Part shown: piece after piece, positions 1 to 12,255 of the stretch
How the letters are laid out: each line of letters starts with the position of its first letter
Position numbering within the stretch: the stretch's first letter is position 1
Assembly (NCBI GenBank): GCA_011319805.1
Contig: SJRY01000245.1
Coordinates: 62,001 to 126,000, forward strand
Reading direction: 5' to 3'
DNA length: 64,000 nt
Source: Macrocybe gigantea
Lineage: Eukaryota; Basidiomycota; Agaricomycetes; Agaricales; Callistosporiaceae
Translations under genes and position numbers: made by a program
Notes under the pieces: model-generated
Told to the model about the DNA's origin: nothing
The model's input: only the letters and a program-made list of their open reading frames with translations
Database searches by the model: none

Positions 1-1860
1 CAGGAATCAGTTCTTCTTCAACGTCCTGAACAATCTCAATATTCTGAGTGGTGTCCCTCCTCGTATTCGCATAGGAGCAAATAGTGAGGATCACACCAAT
101 TACAATCCGGCGGTGCAGGTAAGCCACTTTCTCGAATGCTGAAAATTGCAGCCCACACTCTTGGTAACTCATACTTTTCGTTACAGTTTGCTCAGGATGT
201 TTTCCCTGCTCCAACTACGACCGTCCCTTACCCCGAGGCATCCAACATCACAGTCGGAGATTCATACTACGCTACAGCACAATTCCTTCCTCCGAGTAAG
301 TATGTCGTAGATTACGGTTGGGGCTTAGGGCTAAGAATAATGGCTAATGCAGACACCCACGTGGTCTGGGGCGTGAATTTCGGTCAAAACAACCTCACGG
401 CTGCCTTCTTGGAGGCGAAGGCAATTGTGAAGGCATTTGATTCAGATACAGTCAAGAACGCAGGAATCGTGCTGGACGCTATCGAGATCGGCAATGAAGC
501 AGACCTTTACCTGAATAACGGCTTCAGGCCAAGGAACTATAGTGTCCCAACTTATGTCACTGAGTAAGTTCGCATGGATCATTCACAGGTCCCGTGGAGA
601 ACTTCTTAACCATTGTAGATGGTCGAACTTTGCGGCGAATGTTTCTGCCACTGCCGGAATTTCGGCTAGCTCTCAGACGAGATTCTGGGGTTGCGCATTC
701 GCCGGCAGTTCCCATTCGGCCACAAGTGGATTCTCCCCTCAATTCACAATCAATCAAGACTTGTTGAACTCGCCCGCAGGAGCGGCTATATCAACGTAAG
801 TTCAGCTCGGTGGATACGACCATGCATTTCACACGAGCCGTTACAGGATATCACAACACCACTACAGCGGCAGTTTTTGTTCTGGGAATGAAGGCCTGTT
901 GCAGGACCTCATGACGAAATCAACAATTCGCTCAAATTTGTCGGCCTTCTCCGCCGATATTACTGCCGTTCGAGCAAGAGGCCTGGATTACGTCTTCGGC
1001 GAGACGAATAGCTATTCCTGCCATGTAAGTTTTCCTGCTCTAGATAATACATTAGCTCTTCGATCCGCGTGCAGGGCGCTCCTGGTGTCAGTAACACCGC
1101 AGGAGCTGCGTTATGGACGCTGGACTATGTTTTATTTGCGTACGTTCGTTCGTCTTCGTTCGTCTCTTTGATACTCTTTGTGACACCCTGCATCCTATGA
1201 CCAGGTCTCAAATCGGGATCTCCAGGGTATACTTCCACGAGGGCATAGGCTTCAAATACAACCTAGTACGCAGAAAGCTGCCATTGCCGACTCTTACCTT
1301 CTACTAATGCAATTCAGATTCAACCTGCCACTTTGACTCGATCCACGCTTGATGGCTCGAACCTTCCTAGTCCCCTTCCTCCTCACGTGCAACCACAATA
1401 TTACGCTGCAGTCGTGGCCGCCGAGGCCATCGGTCCCAAAGGTGGTACTCACGCGGCTGAACTCTCCATTAATAATACTCGAATCTCAGGATATGCATTC
1501 TACGATGGTACTACGTTTGCTAGGGCGGTGTTCATCAATTCGGAGGCTTTCTTGACGACCACGACGGGCGCAAGAACCACTGTGCACCTCGATTTTACAT
1601 TTAGTGGCGCACCAGCGCCAGACACAATGACCGTCAAACGTTTAACTATAAAGTACGTGGACTAGTATTCTGTGCTCATGACCTGAATGCAATCCCCTCC
1701 TCCCAGCCACGCAGACGATACCTCAGGACTCACGTGGGGTGGCCAAACCTACGAAACAGCTGACGGGACCATCAGTGGGAACTTGCGAGTGGCGACTGCT
1801 AATGTGTCTAACGGCCTGGACATCCAAGCCACCGAGGTTGTGATGGTCACATTCCATTGA
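1..1860 (+). CDS. Glycoside hydrolase family 79 enzyme (beta-glucuronidase-like), 5' truncated by window edge
   Basis: Probably a secreted enzyme that removes glucuronic-acid-type sugars from glycans; the substrate is inferred from the family. The window opens inside an exon (FFFNVLNNL...IRIGANSEDHTNY). The first visible intron is 119-186, and the frame resumes at 187 with FAQDVFPAP. The clan GH-A acid/base glutamate lies in IGNEADLY (near 490-510) and the likely nucleophile in FGETNSYSC (near 998-1022). The C-terminal beta domain follows (GYAFYDGTTFARAVFINSEA, near 1490-1545), with stop TGA at 1858-1860. At least six exons are visible. A full-length paralogue with the same exon layout lies at 42998-45019. 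The usual NEP tripeptide around the acid/base residue reads NEA here. The signal peptide and first exon are outside the window. Confidence 0.88.
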
Positions 1861-2172
1861 TTTATTAACGGGATATTTCACACTTTTGCACCAGTACGGA
1901 ATATGTGGACATTCCTTTTCCCATGTTGGCGTTCCGCCTTGAATGTTTATCAATTCCAACAGAACATATTCCATAAATTCTATGATAAAGACATGTCATC
2001 GCGTTGTGAAAGCGGAAATAAAACGCGGAAGAGAACTCTAACGGAGATAACGCACAATGCCATACTATGTTTACAAACTCAGACTGGCGGAGGATACAAG
2101 AAAGCGAAAACGACCTACAATATGATAAATACGCCGCAAAGATAAACACCAAGCTCGAGGACAAGGCATGAC
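1861..2172. other. 3' intergenic region between convergent genes
   Basis: AT-richer spacer between the GH79 stop codon and the stop codon of the minus-strand J-domain gene. No conserved frame, repeat or RNA gene was recognised; it should hold both 3' UTRs. Confidence 0.6.
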
Positions 2173-3383
2173 CTATTTCAAGATGCGCTCCATGCGATCG
2201 AGGATGACATCGACACCTCGGATTAAAAGGGTAATTTGTCGAGGAAAAATAATAGCCTGGTGGTCGTCATCACGTTTTGGAGAGGATTTGTTTGAATCTG
2301 TGGCATGGCCGCCTTCGAATGCTCTGTTCATGCTCTGTTCCCGAGAGCTCGCTCAAGGGCGATAGGCAAGCTCAGCGTTATACGTGTGAGTTGAATTGCC
2401 AGTTTTGAGCGACCAAGGATATCGAAATAGGACAACTTGCGAAAGGCATGTTGAACCTCGAGAAGACGCGTGAACTCTGCATGCAGGGCGTGAATACACG
2501 TGCGACATGCTGCAAGTCTTCTCATCAGAGGAACAGTACTGTGAGGCAGCACATGAACATATACATACTTAGCGCGCGTTCCCGTATGACATGAAGCGTA
2601 GCCAAAACGGAATTGATCCCTTCTTCCTCAAGTTTTATGGATGGATTTATTTCATTGATCGCCCCTGGAGGAGAGATGGACAATCAGCCAACAACGATAT
2701 TAAAAGATGCAAGGAGCACTAAACTGAGAAGCGTACGAATCACCTCCAAGTCGCCGTCCAGGAAATCATTGAAAACTCCAATAACGACGTTATGAAAAGT
2801 CTCTTCAGCGCGGCTAGAGGATCGCGCAGCGAAAACGTCATAATTTTCTGAAGATGGAGAGTTGTCATACATCCGTTTGGAAGAAGGCTCGCTGAGGATG
2901 TCGTATGCCACAGCCACTTTTTGAAAAGCGCGAGTGGCTGCAGGATTGTCTGGGAATTTGCTGTGAAAGTACTGAGACCATCTTTCAGGGACAGAAGAAA
3001 GGCGGAATTGTTACTCTGGATGGCAACTTTTGCTTCTAGATAGGTATGCCCGCCGAAGAGCCAATCTGTCTAACGCCGCGTGCTTGGACACACCGAGGAT
3101 CTCGTACAGATTATCTGTCAGGAGAATTCCGTCCAAGATGTCCATTCGGTCAACCTCCGCCTCTAAATGCGACGGATTTGTAGGGGAAGAAGGCGACTGT
3201 GACGAAAGTGGCGATGGCGAGGGTTCAGCAACCCATGTCAAGAATCTGCGTTGATAAGACTCGATGTCAGCATCTTCTTGTTCGTCGATTGGCAAATGAA
3301 AGTAGGTGCTGGCTATTTGACAGTCAATACGAACCCTCTGGGTTGCTGAACGGCCTACCTGTTGCGAACGCGAAGGAGAACAT
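2173..3383 (-). CDS. J-domain (DnaJ/Hsp40) co-chaperone, Caj1-like in layout
   Basis: Co-chaperone that should stimulate an Hsp70. Start chosen at 3383 (MFSFAFAT, then a 48 nt intron starting at 3360), giving MFSFAFATASTYFHLP. The J-domain begins NLYEILGVSKHAALD. Its HPD tripeptide is made only by splicing: exon text CATCCAGA ends at 3015, intron 3014-2961 is removed, and the next exon (from 2960) supplies C AAA TTC, giving HPDKFPDNPAATRAF. Further introns are 2724-2665 and 2568-2510; the join restores RERALTCRTCIHALHAEF. The C-terminal conserved stretch IIFPRQITLLIRGVDVILDR ends at stop 2173-2175. It can be reached only if one base is added in the CCC run at 2340-2342; read literally, the frame stops at about 2328. 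Either this is a sequence error or the allele is truncated. The Hsp70 partner and cell compartment are unknown. Confidence 0.75.
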
Positions 3384-3485
3384 TGACAAGGTCTCAAGAC
3401 ATTGATTTGCTCGCTCGTTGCCTTTTGATGTTACAGATCAAACATATGATTGAACCTCTACATCCAAGTGTCGCACGTGATTTTG

Positions 3486-4877
3486 TTATCTTATCTCTGC
3501 GTCTATCGCTTTACAGAACGTCTGAATGGCGTTTTTGACCTCCCCTCGTTCGCCCATGACTGTAAACCGAAACACCTCTTCTTGAAGCACCTCCTCGGAG
3601 TAAGGATAAAATTCCCATCGACCGAATGACCAGTTGAGTATATGCCTCCTGCACTGACCGTCTGAGGAGATTGTTCTCACAAAGCCTTTCACTCGCCAAA
3701 CCGATTCTTTTGCAAGACCAGCCAATGCCCTGATCAATAGATCTTCTGCAATGCCAATAACCTTGTCCGCCGGGAGGGTCAAAGCATTCGCAGCATCTTC
3801 GTGTCGGCCGGGTCTGATGGGTTCAGACAGTGATGTGCAGTGACAGTTTCCATCGCAGGAATCGTGGCTGTGTTGAGCAGCGTCTTTCTCTGTTCCTGAA
3901 GTCTTGCGCCGTTTGTAGATTGTTAACGTCTCCACTTCGTCGTTATGTGAATATAGATTAGCAGCTCCATCCTCCTTGTGTTCTAGCTGGAATAATCTTG
4001 TCCCCAACCCGAATATGAGGTCGGGGCTAACACCAGTGCGGCGATTGCAGCGAAGTTTCGGGGTGAGGTCATTCAGGGTATCCAAGTCATCTATAAGAAG
4101 GTCGAGTTCCCGCTCAGATACGTGTTCCCACTTGTTCTAACCAAGATTTGGTGACGATGTGGCAAGCAAAGTCAAGGATGGGGCGTACTATGAGTAATAT
4201 GTCAGTATAGCTCGCTTGCATCTTTGCCGTCGGAGATGTGTCCTCGTATCCACGGAAATTTTCGGCATCTATGACAGTGATGATGGCATCGAGCTTGAGA
4301 CCACCATTGGTATCACGTTCTAGTTGGCGTATTTGAAAGGCTAAGGTTGCAGGGAAGGCCGAGCCACTAAGCATTTCAAAAGGCTGATCGAATGAGCTTC
4401 CTTGGGAGGACTGGCTTACGAGCACTCGATGATGATCCGGTCAGGATTAAATTTATCTGTGAGTGCACATTACAATCTTATGAACGACGCTCAAGAAAAA
4501 TCACATACTGACCACGAATCTCAAGTAGAGCTGTCTGCATTTGGCCGACAAGCACACAACACCTGGTTTAGTCGGTTAGATTTAGCATAATTTCGGGTGT
4601 TGATGGGTGATGTTTTACATGCATCCGTTTAAAATCTCGCTGACTGCGGTGAGAGTCGATTGCTGTGCGAGCTTGCTGTCCACTTTCGGGATGCCGAGAT
4701 CAGTTCAGCAACGCGTTGGTTGGCATGCGACATACCCTCTACATCCCCAAATTCATTTTTCAGCAAGACAACCTTGTAGCCGCTCGGAAGCTGCGGAAGC
4801 AGCGAGAGGATGATGGAGGTTTTTCCCGCGCCGAGGAAACCCGTGAAGACTGTGATGGGGATGTGAGCGGGTTTCAT
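3486..4877 (-). CDS. CobW/COG0523 GTPase, putative zinc chaperone (ZNG1/CBWD type)
   Basis: G3E-family GTPase. The ZNG1 subgroup delivers zinc to methionine aminopeptidase 1, and that role is inferred here from family. Start at 4877 (MKPAHIPITVFTGFLGAGKT) puts the Walker A loop at residues 11-18. Next come LKNEFGDVEVDS (switch), the metal-binding CMCC motif, IIIECSGSAFPATLAFQ, and NKWEHVSE in the position of the guanine-specificity motif. The C-terminal CobW domain ends ...FTVMGERGEVKNAIQTF. Splicing creates the CMCC motif: the exon ending at 4619 (TGC AT) joins the exon starting at 4562 (G TGT TGT). The linker before the C-terminal domain is His/Cys-rich (HSHDSCDGNCHC), a plausible extra metal site. 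Head to head with CWH43, 138 bp between start codons. Confidence 0.9.
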
Positions 4878-5015
4878 CTGGTAGCGTAGTGATGGCACAT
4901 GTAGGACGACAAAGACTAAGAGGTGATGCACGTGATGTGCATCAGCCAAGATCTTCAACGAAACAGTGCGTAAACGGGTAAAGCTGTTTCATTGTCGACC
5001 GTCACGACGATAACC
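4878..5015. promoter_or_regulatory. Shared divergent promoter with CACGTG palindrome (CobW GTPase / CWH43)
   Basis: All 5' regulatory DNA of both genes must lie here or in their transcribed regions. At 4924-4944 there is a perfect 8 bp inverted repeat (TGATGCAC, 5 bp spacer, GTGCATCA) with a CACGTG core at 4929-4934, the typical bHLH-factor site. The factor is not known. Confidence 0.5.
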
Positions 5016-8000
5016 ATGCCCGACCACCAGCCCAGGCTGACGAGCAAAGCGCTCGTCCTAGATGCCTCTACTATAGGTCGCGCTCACACCATCCTCGCCT
5101 ACACCGCTTTTGGCGTCGCGTTGCTCGTCGGTAGCCTCTGCCATTACAAGAAGATAGTCAAGAATAGTGTCGCTGGATACCCCCAAGAATGGTTTCCTTC
5201 GGTTTCTGCCACGTATGCGCCGTGCGCTCTATCTTGCCTCACACTCCTTTCTAAAGTTCGACCAGTATCGGCGATTGGTATCCGGAACGGAATGTATTTC
5301 AAATTCTCATTGCTTTAACTGCTGGTAAGCGACAAAAGTGCCGCTAATTTGTCTCTTGATCAGTAATGTTTCCCGAAAACTGATAGGTCCGAGGTTTGCT
5401 TTGGTCGCGTGCCAGTACTACCTCAATCTCCGCAGATCCTTTGCATCCTCGACGTTTTCTAGCTTTCTATTCTTAACTGGCCTCATCAGGACCTTTTCAT
5501 GTGGCGGTTGGGTGTACATAACTTCGAATGATGATCATGATATCCATGACATATTCATGATAACCTACATGGTTTGCAACCTTCCATGGATGCTTGGGGG
5601 TATCAAATGTTCATCAGCAACATCGACCACGCGTCACAAAAGGTCAGCCACGTTCATTTGTATCACAACACACGCGTTAAGGTCTCCTATCTCAAGAATC
5701 CTAGTATCTTCGGCGTAAGAGACATTTACACTTTCTTGGATGCGGAGTGGTACGCAAGGACTGACTTTGCTCGCATGTTATCACAACTGTAGATTCTTCG
5801 TCTCTATCGTGCCTCTTGTTTATTTCTTCGTTCAACATAAAGTGCATAGAACTCCTGGAGGTCAATAGACCGTTTTCTTCTTCCTGTGATATTCTCATGG
5901 GAGAACTGACAGCCTATACCCACTATGCGTTCTTTGAATGGGGACTCATTTTCTTCGACATTCTCTACGACTCAATCGCGGAACAGGAATTTAGAGAGGC
6001 TGGGCTACAGGTGCACTTTATTCGTTATGACGAAAAAGAGTGCTGATATATTCCTGCTAGATTTCATTGCTTTCCTCAATTACTTCACCACCGAAATTCC
6101 ACGACCCGTAATTCTAGTTTTTTGTCCTCGCATTGCATAGTTTAATTCAAGCTCAAATGACCAGCGTTCCGGAAAATTCTCCGATCGCAGGATTAGAGGA
6201 GAAAAACTCCACTGTAAACCCCACATTGAACAAGGCACATCGTGGCCGGCACGCCATGGCGGGACGGAGAACCCTGATTATCTACATGTCGGATCTTTAC
6301 CAATGTAAGTTAAGTTATGTTCTATCCTGAGTACGCTTTCTATATGCCTTACTCACGTGAGCTGTAAAACAGCGTACATCTTTTGGTCCGTTTTGACTGC
6401 TCTTATTCCGACCCTCTTCTACTTCTCGGTCTGGGAGCTCGGCATTGCCGGGCATGAGCTCGCCATATTATCTGTTCTTTCGCCTGTTTTGCTCGGCTTC
6501 AGATCTGTCAGGCATTTGCTAGCAAAAAGGAGCATGCAGGCATCATTGAATCTGGCGGTGCTCTTCGGTCTCGCGACAGCATTCTATGTAGAGCGGCCAT
6601 TACGTAGGCTGGGTGTTATTGCTCCGACTGCCATGATCGCTGTTCTTAAAGAGGCAGCGCTTTGGGCTGGACTGACAGACACTGGTGACCGGGAGGCCAA
6701 AGTCGCTTATCACAGCATCCGTAAGCCAGCATGATTTCTGTTCTTTCGGCACCGTAACACATCTAATGTCTGCCTATTGTAGTGCTAGGATTGGGCCTTC
6801 TTCTTTCCTCCATCTCCAAACAGCTGAATCATTCAAACAATCCCCGTAAGCTTTTGCGTTGCTTTCATCGACCCCTACTGATGGATCGCAGTCTGGCCAT
6901 TCGTCAACAAGGAAACTTTCATCATCAATCAGCTTAGCATTGTATTTGGGCTCTTGTCTGTGTATGAAATTTTCTCTAGGCCCACCGGTACCAAGACCCT
7001 GTCTTCTCCGCCGACAACTGGACGTGCAGATGATGCCTTGCACATTCATTGGCTCACGGCCGCAGTGCCCCTTGGGAGCTTGTTGTTCACCTTGCAGAAT
7101 TTACTGGCTGACCCCAGCACGTTGATAGCCTGGTCTTGGACAGGTTATGAAAGAGGCTTACCCAAGGGACCGGTTCCGCATTTACACGGTTCATTGACGG
7201 TTATCGCTCAATGCGTAGGCCTACTCATCCCCATCATGCTCCACGATGTTTCGAAAGGATCGTCAAATGCCCTTGCTAATATCAAGGGCCCCGCATTGCT
7301 CAGCCGGCACTGGCTCGCCGTCGGGTCTACGAGTGCCTATATCATGTACTCTTATAAGAATTGGGCCGGTTATGCTGGTGGCCTCGGATTTGCTGTATTC
7401 TTGATGTCTATCTCACCATACATCCTGCAACGTACAGCATTCGCAGCTGCAGGAGGGAAATTGGCGAGAATGTACTTCATGGCGTTTCTGATTTATTGCG
7501 TGCTCAATGTTGCAAGCATCTTCACCGTGGCTTATGCATTCGTTCCGGGGGGCGTCTACTTTAGAGAACGAACGGACTGGTGAGCATTTAAACGCTCTTC
7601 GGTTTTCTCTATGCTCAATCTCTCTACCAGTGTCCTCTTCATTCAGGTTGCCTGCCTTGCTTTAGCGTTTCGAGGTACACAAAGACAACCCAGGATTTCA
7701 ACACTGAATTACGACGTTGGCAAGCACATCAAGTCTTTCTGCAAGAGTACATTGGCCATTCTATCTGTGCTTTCCCTGCTCGCCACTTTATACCGTTGGC
7801 CGATACCAGCTCGTCCTTTCAAACCTGCGTCCCGAATCGTCAATACTGGGATTTGGACACTACATTTCGGTTTCGACAATGTCGGAAGAGATAGTCAACA
7901 AGGTGTGACAAATTTGATCAGGTAGAAAGTTGCTTCATTCTTCTCGACCATTTGATTCTCAAATTCTTCCAGAGATCTTGAGCTGGACATCGTTGGAATC

Positions 8001-9256
8001 TTGGAAACCGATTTACATGTGAGTAGAACCGCCGCAGCTTCTGGATTATGTGCTTATGACTTGTTCATAGCGAACATGTTTCGGTCATCGTGATTTGTAT
8101 GGTCTTGACGTATTACCAGGTGAATATTGCTAATGACAGTATTAAGGACGAGAGTGGCAGTGGAAGAACTGGGATATGTAAGTCTCTTGTCCATTAATCC
8201 CATGTAATTTGTGGTGCCTTGATTTGCCTTGATTTCTCATGTCTATGCCCAGAATGTTGATATAGGTCCTGGCCCCAACTCACACACATGGGGCGCTGTT
8301 CTGCTGTCTAAAGTAAGTTTTGGTTTGCAGAAAGGATCTCTTCGCTCAAGGACAAGGTAGTTTCCTATCATCAACTCTACTCACCATTTACTGCCGTCAC
8401 CTCGAGGTGAATTAGCTCCTGCGATAGAAGCTGTGTTGGACATTTACGGGACCGCGGTTACTGTTGTCGTCGCGCATAATGGCCAAGGTTCGTGCGATTG
8501 TGGCCTTCCGTAGTCCTAGGTTGACGGCCTTTCTATGCAGAGGAGGATCCACTGGATCGCGAGCTGCAGAGCAAAGAATTGGCCCGAATTATGTCTGCTT
8601 CTTATCCTCGTCCAGTAATATTCTTGGGTTACGTGGTTACAAAGCCCGGGGCCCTAAGACGTAAGTTTTGCTGCAAGTCTTGTTCGAGATAACGACATAT
8701 TAATCCCTATTATCAACTAGCCGCTCCGTACCAGATTCTCATAGAAGATGGTCGAATGCACGACATAGATGACGAGGATCTCGATCGATGGTGCGAAATT
8801 GTTCCCCCCCCCCAAAGGAGTACTTCTGACATCTACGTGCCAGGTGCGAGTACATTTTGTATCGTGGTCTTTATAGAACGTCATATGCGCGCGTATCGCG
8901 TGGCGTCATCACCGATACAGAGCTACAAGTCGGACAGTTTGTCCTGCCTAGACCAGATGTCGGCGTCCTGAATGAGACACGGCCTGCGCGGTACCTCCGT
9001 GCATTCAAGGAAGAGATGCGTGAGGAACATGTCCGTACCCTAGGCTATGCCTCTTTTTTTTCTTTGGCTTACGTGTCCTACTTTACCTCGTCCAGTGGTT
9101 CCCCATGGCGTACTATGGTGACGACAGAGTTGGAGGCGTGAATGGTCACTACTACCATGTCTTCTACACAGTAAGTTCATTGTTGCCTCGACACTCACTA
9201 GTCTTAACACCTCGCAGCCATTGTACTACAAGATCCCAGAAGGTGCTGTGCTATAG
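5016..9256 (+). CDS. CWH43: CWH43 GPI-anchor lipid remodelling protein (PGAP2-like domain plus EEP-like C-terminal domain)
   Basis: Multi-pass membrane protein that in yeast replaces the lipid of GPI anchors with ceramide. Start at ATG 5016 ([13 protein letters not shown]). The N-terminal Frag1/PGAP2-like part reads SVSAT + [20 protein letters not shown] + PRFALV across two introns, then continues with [20 protein letters not shown]. The middle (6.3-7.9 kb) is a run of hydrophobic segments. The C-terminal part (from about 7840) resembles endonuclease/exonuclease/phosphatase proteins: [37 protein letters not shown]. The last exons encode [21 protein letters not shown] then [15 protein letters not shown], with stop at 9254-9256 after an intron starting at 9171. 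Many small introns, so exact exon ends are approximate. Its stop lies 80 bp from the stop of the convergent AP-3 beta gene. Confidence 0.88.
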
Positions 9257-9336
9257 TATGCATATTACTTGTAGGTATGTTGTTGTACATCAGATCGTCA
9301 CACTGTATACGCGCCTCGAATAGAGCAGAATATGGA

Positions 9337-12140
9337 CTATCTATTTATCCTGATTTCTCGTTCGTCGTTTTCGTTCTCGTGACCGTCGAGTTCCTTACCT
9401 CCGTCTTCTTCTAACCCAGCAGAGTCGGTTGCATGATCATCTGTCTCCTCACCAGCCGAGCTCTCTTCCTCGTCGCTAGTTTCTTCGTCCTCATATTCAT
9501 CTTCTTCGCATGCGGAGGCCGCCTTCGCCTGCTCCTCTGGGTCTGCGTAGAACGTATCCAGGTCCATCCAAGGTCCTTTCTGCGTCCCATTCTTAGACGA
9601 CCCAACCGGGGATGAGCCACCTCCGGGTGTGAGCACGACAGGCGAGGCAATGCCCCTGGCCCACTGTGCGGAAGACAGAGCGACGGGGCCACGACCGTCG
9701 GTGTGGCATCTTCTTCAGCGTCCCGCAGAGATGATTCTACACCTTTCTCCAACCAATCCGGGAGGATCAGATCCATCTGCATGGATCTGCCTGTGATGGC
9801 TTGCAGTGAGCCAACCATGGCCTTGTCGTCTGTGCAAAGTGAGCACACGAAGCCCCCGCATCGGAAGATAACACACCTGACGAATGACCAGCGTCCTCAA
9901 CAAAATTCGCCTTTCCATCAAAAAGAACCATCTTCACCTGTTCACGGCGGAGGACCACGCCGACTCTGGAACCATTTTCCGTATCGTTGACTGGCGGGTT
10001 CAAACCGGCAAGCAAGGACGAAATCATCCTCGCTCGGTCCCTCACGTCATAGCTCTCGTCGTATCTGGCCAAGGAGAAAACATATTGGCTCAGAAGCGCT
10101 AGTCTCTGGTGAAGAGGGCATAGCACTGCAATTTTGGCAGCGAGAGTGACAATCTGCAATTTAACGACAGATGGCTTGAAAAAATTGACCGCATCGTTAG
10201 ATTGCAGCGCCTCTAAAAGTTCGGCAGAGCCTCACCTCTTGTCCAAAAGTTTTTGCGGTTTTACGGAGCACGTCCGGTGCCCAATCTACAACACCCTCGG
10301 GATCGGCAACATTTTCTACCATGCCAGAGTACTGGCCCACGAGCCAAATCACGCACGCGCGAGCTTGAGCGTGGGCTATGTCATCTATTCGACGTGCGAG
10401 TTGAGCTATGATATTAAGTGGTGACTGCGAGAAAGTTGATGCGCCACTCGGGCCCGAGAGTTGCTTCTGCAGAAGAAGTTTTAAGACAAGAACAGAGCTA
10501 CCGACGACAACATCTGTGGAGTATGAGGTGGGCAGCCCGAAAAGCAGATGTATGAAGTATGTACCGTTGCTGCTTTTAATCATCCCAGTAAGCGCTGCCA
10601 AACATTGCTGAGTGCTGTCGGGAATAAGTCGGGCGCATTGACCGATAGCTTGGATAGCGTCTGTCACTACTAGATCCTCTCTGTCATTAGCATAATCCTG
10701 CAATATCTCATTATCGCTTCAACTCAAACACAGGACGGGTCGCACTGACTATGAATTCTCGCAGGATAGCCGGGTAAGTGTCAACCGTAAGAACGGTCAA
10801 TAAAAGCTTGATTTTGTCTTGCTTTACTTGGCGAAGATCGTCTGTGCGCACTAGAAATCGGGTATAATATGGTACAAAGAGAAACTTCGGAAGTGGTGAT
10901 TGCATGAGTGAGATGGCCGTTGACTAATTCTACGACTCACGGGTGCCGCACGACTGATGATAAGAAGATATACAAGTACAACGCGTTCCACTTCCTTCGA
11001 CGTATGCAAGAGGCGCAGAAGTGGCTGGACTATTGTTGATAGGTGGCTCGAGGTTGCGGCGTAGACGTATACACGACAAACGGCCAGCACAACCTGACAG
11101 ATGATACATAAGAGATCAAACGAAGAGCAGAAATCATCTTACTGCTGGATTTCGACTTTGGAACAGGGGCTCTGCCGAGGAAAGGAGAAGTTGCAAATCC
11201 TTGTCCATCTTTTCTTTTTCCGCCTTCACGGGAGGTCTGGGGAGCATTGTTCTCGCGTAGCGCAGAAGTACATTTAAAAGTCCCACTTGACCCCATTCAT
11301 CGACATCCAAGAGAATTTTGCAGAAACGTCTATATTGCTGGTGCAAGAGATCGAGGCGTGTAGAACAGACAGCTTCGAATGCAACGATGACACTTCCAAT
11401 TGATAGAGGCGAACGGTCTCGAAGGAGATTAGTGATGACCAATATAAGCTCGGGTAGGTGACTTGAATCTAATCTTCAAAAAATGATGGATTACTGACGC
11501 GGTCTTTTAAGGCACGGAACATAAAGACACCAACTCATAGCATTTGGGAATGGCGAGAGCGGCGGCCTTTCTTACATAGGGACTGACATCCGCCGCGCAC
11601 TTTTTAATGGCCAAGACGACCAGGCTTCCGATGGAAGGTACTTTGATACCACTGAGAACGCGCAGTGCCATGGCTCGAATGAGAGGATTGCTATCCGTCA
11701 AGTCTCTTTGGAACGTGTTGATCGAAAGCAGAGCCAAGTCCGGCTCCTGCTCTGCATAGCGGAGGATATAAATGTACACAAGCTTGCGTATCTCAAGGTT
11801 CTGGGACACGACGTTTTTTACGACTTGGGGAAAGTATTCAGAAACATTTCTGCCTTTCGAGATGAGCTAACGACGCGTCAAGGATGAATAGGATGATTAG
11901 GAGAAATAGTGATTGAAATCGTACTGCAATGAGACGCTTCATGGCATCTAGCTTCTCTCTGTCACTGTTCGAATCAAGCTGCTTGCGCAGGTCTCTGCTG
12001 CGGTCGTCGTTGGTGTCGAGGTAGACATTGGAGGAGGCGCGGAGGTCCCTTGTGTGCTCAGAGATGGACTCCTGGAGGCGCATGCCAAGTCTGGATGCAT
12101 TTTCAGTGATAGCATTGAGGTACTGGCCTGAGATGGCCAT
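9337..12140 (-). CDS. APL6: AP-3 adaptor complex beta subunit
   Basis: Large subunit of the AP-3 coat that carries cargo from Golgi/endosome to the vacuole. Start at 12140 ([20 protein letters not shown]). The N-terminal adaptin repeats are well conserved: KRLIA + [78 protein letters not shown]. The trunk continues with [20 protein letters not shown] and [20 protein letters not shown]. The C-terminal end (9337-9560) is a long acidic/serine hinge, typical of AP-3 beta, ending in INR. No separate ear domain is seen after the acidic stretch. Several short introns interrupt the gene (one begins after KRLIA near 11925). Head to head with the Zn2Cys6 factor gene. Confidence 0.9.
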
Positions 12141-12255
12141 GAGAGAGAGAGGGAGAGGGAGAACCCCTGATTAGGGTTACAAATAGAGGCAAACCCTAGC
12201 TCGTCGACTTGGGTGCTGAGCAAACTTGCATATTTCACTGTGATCAGCGCCGATA
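12141..12255. promoter_or_regulatory. Shared divergent promoter (AP-3 beta / Zn2Cys6 factor) with telobox-like motifs
   Basis: A purine GA tract (12141-12161) is followed by TTAGGGTTAC at 12171-12180 and, in the opposite orientation, AAACCCTAG at 12191-12199. Both resemble the telomere-repeat-like telobox found in some growth-related promoters. Binding is not shown by sequence alone. Confidence 0.4.

Noticed and set aside
9337..10703. Several plus-strand frames overlapping AP-3 beta
   Set aside because: They are shadows of the conserved adaptin coding sequence on the minus strand.
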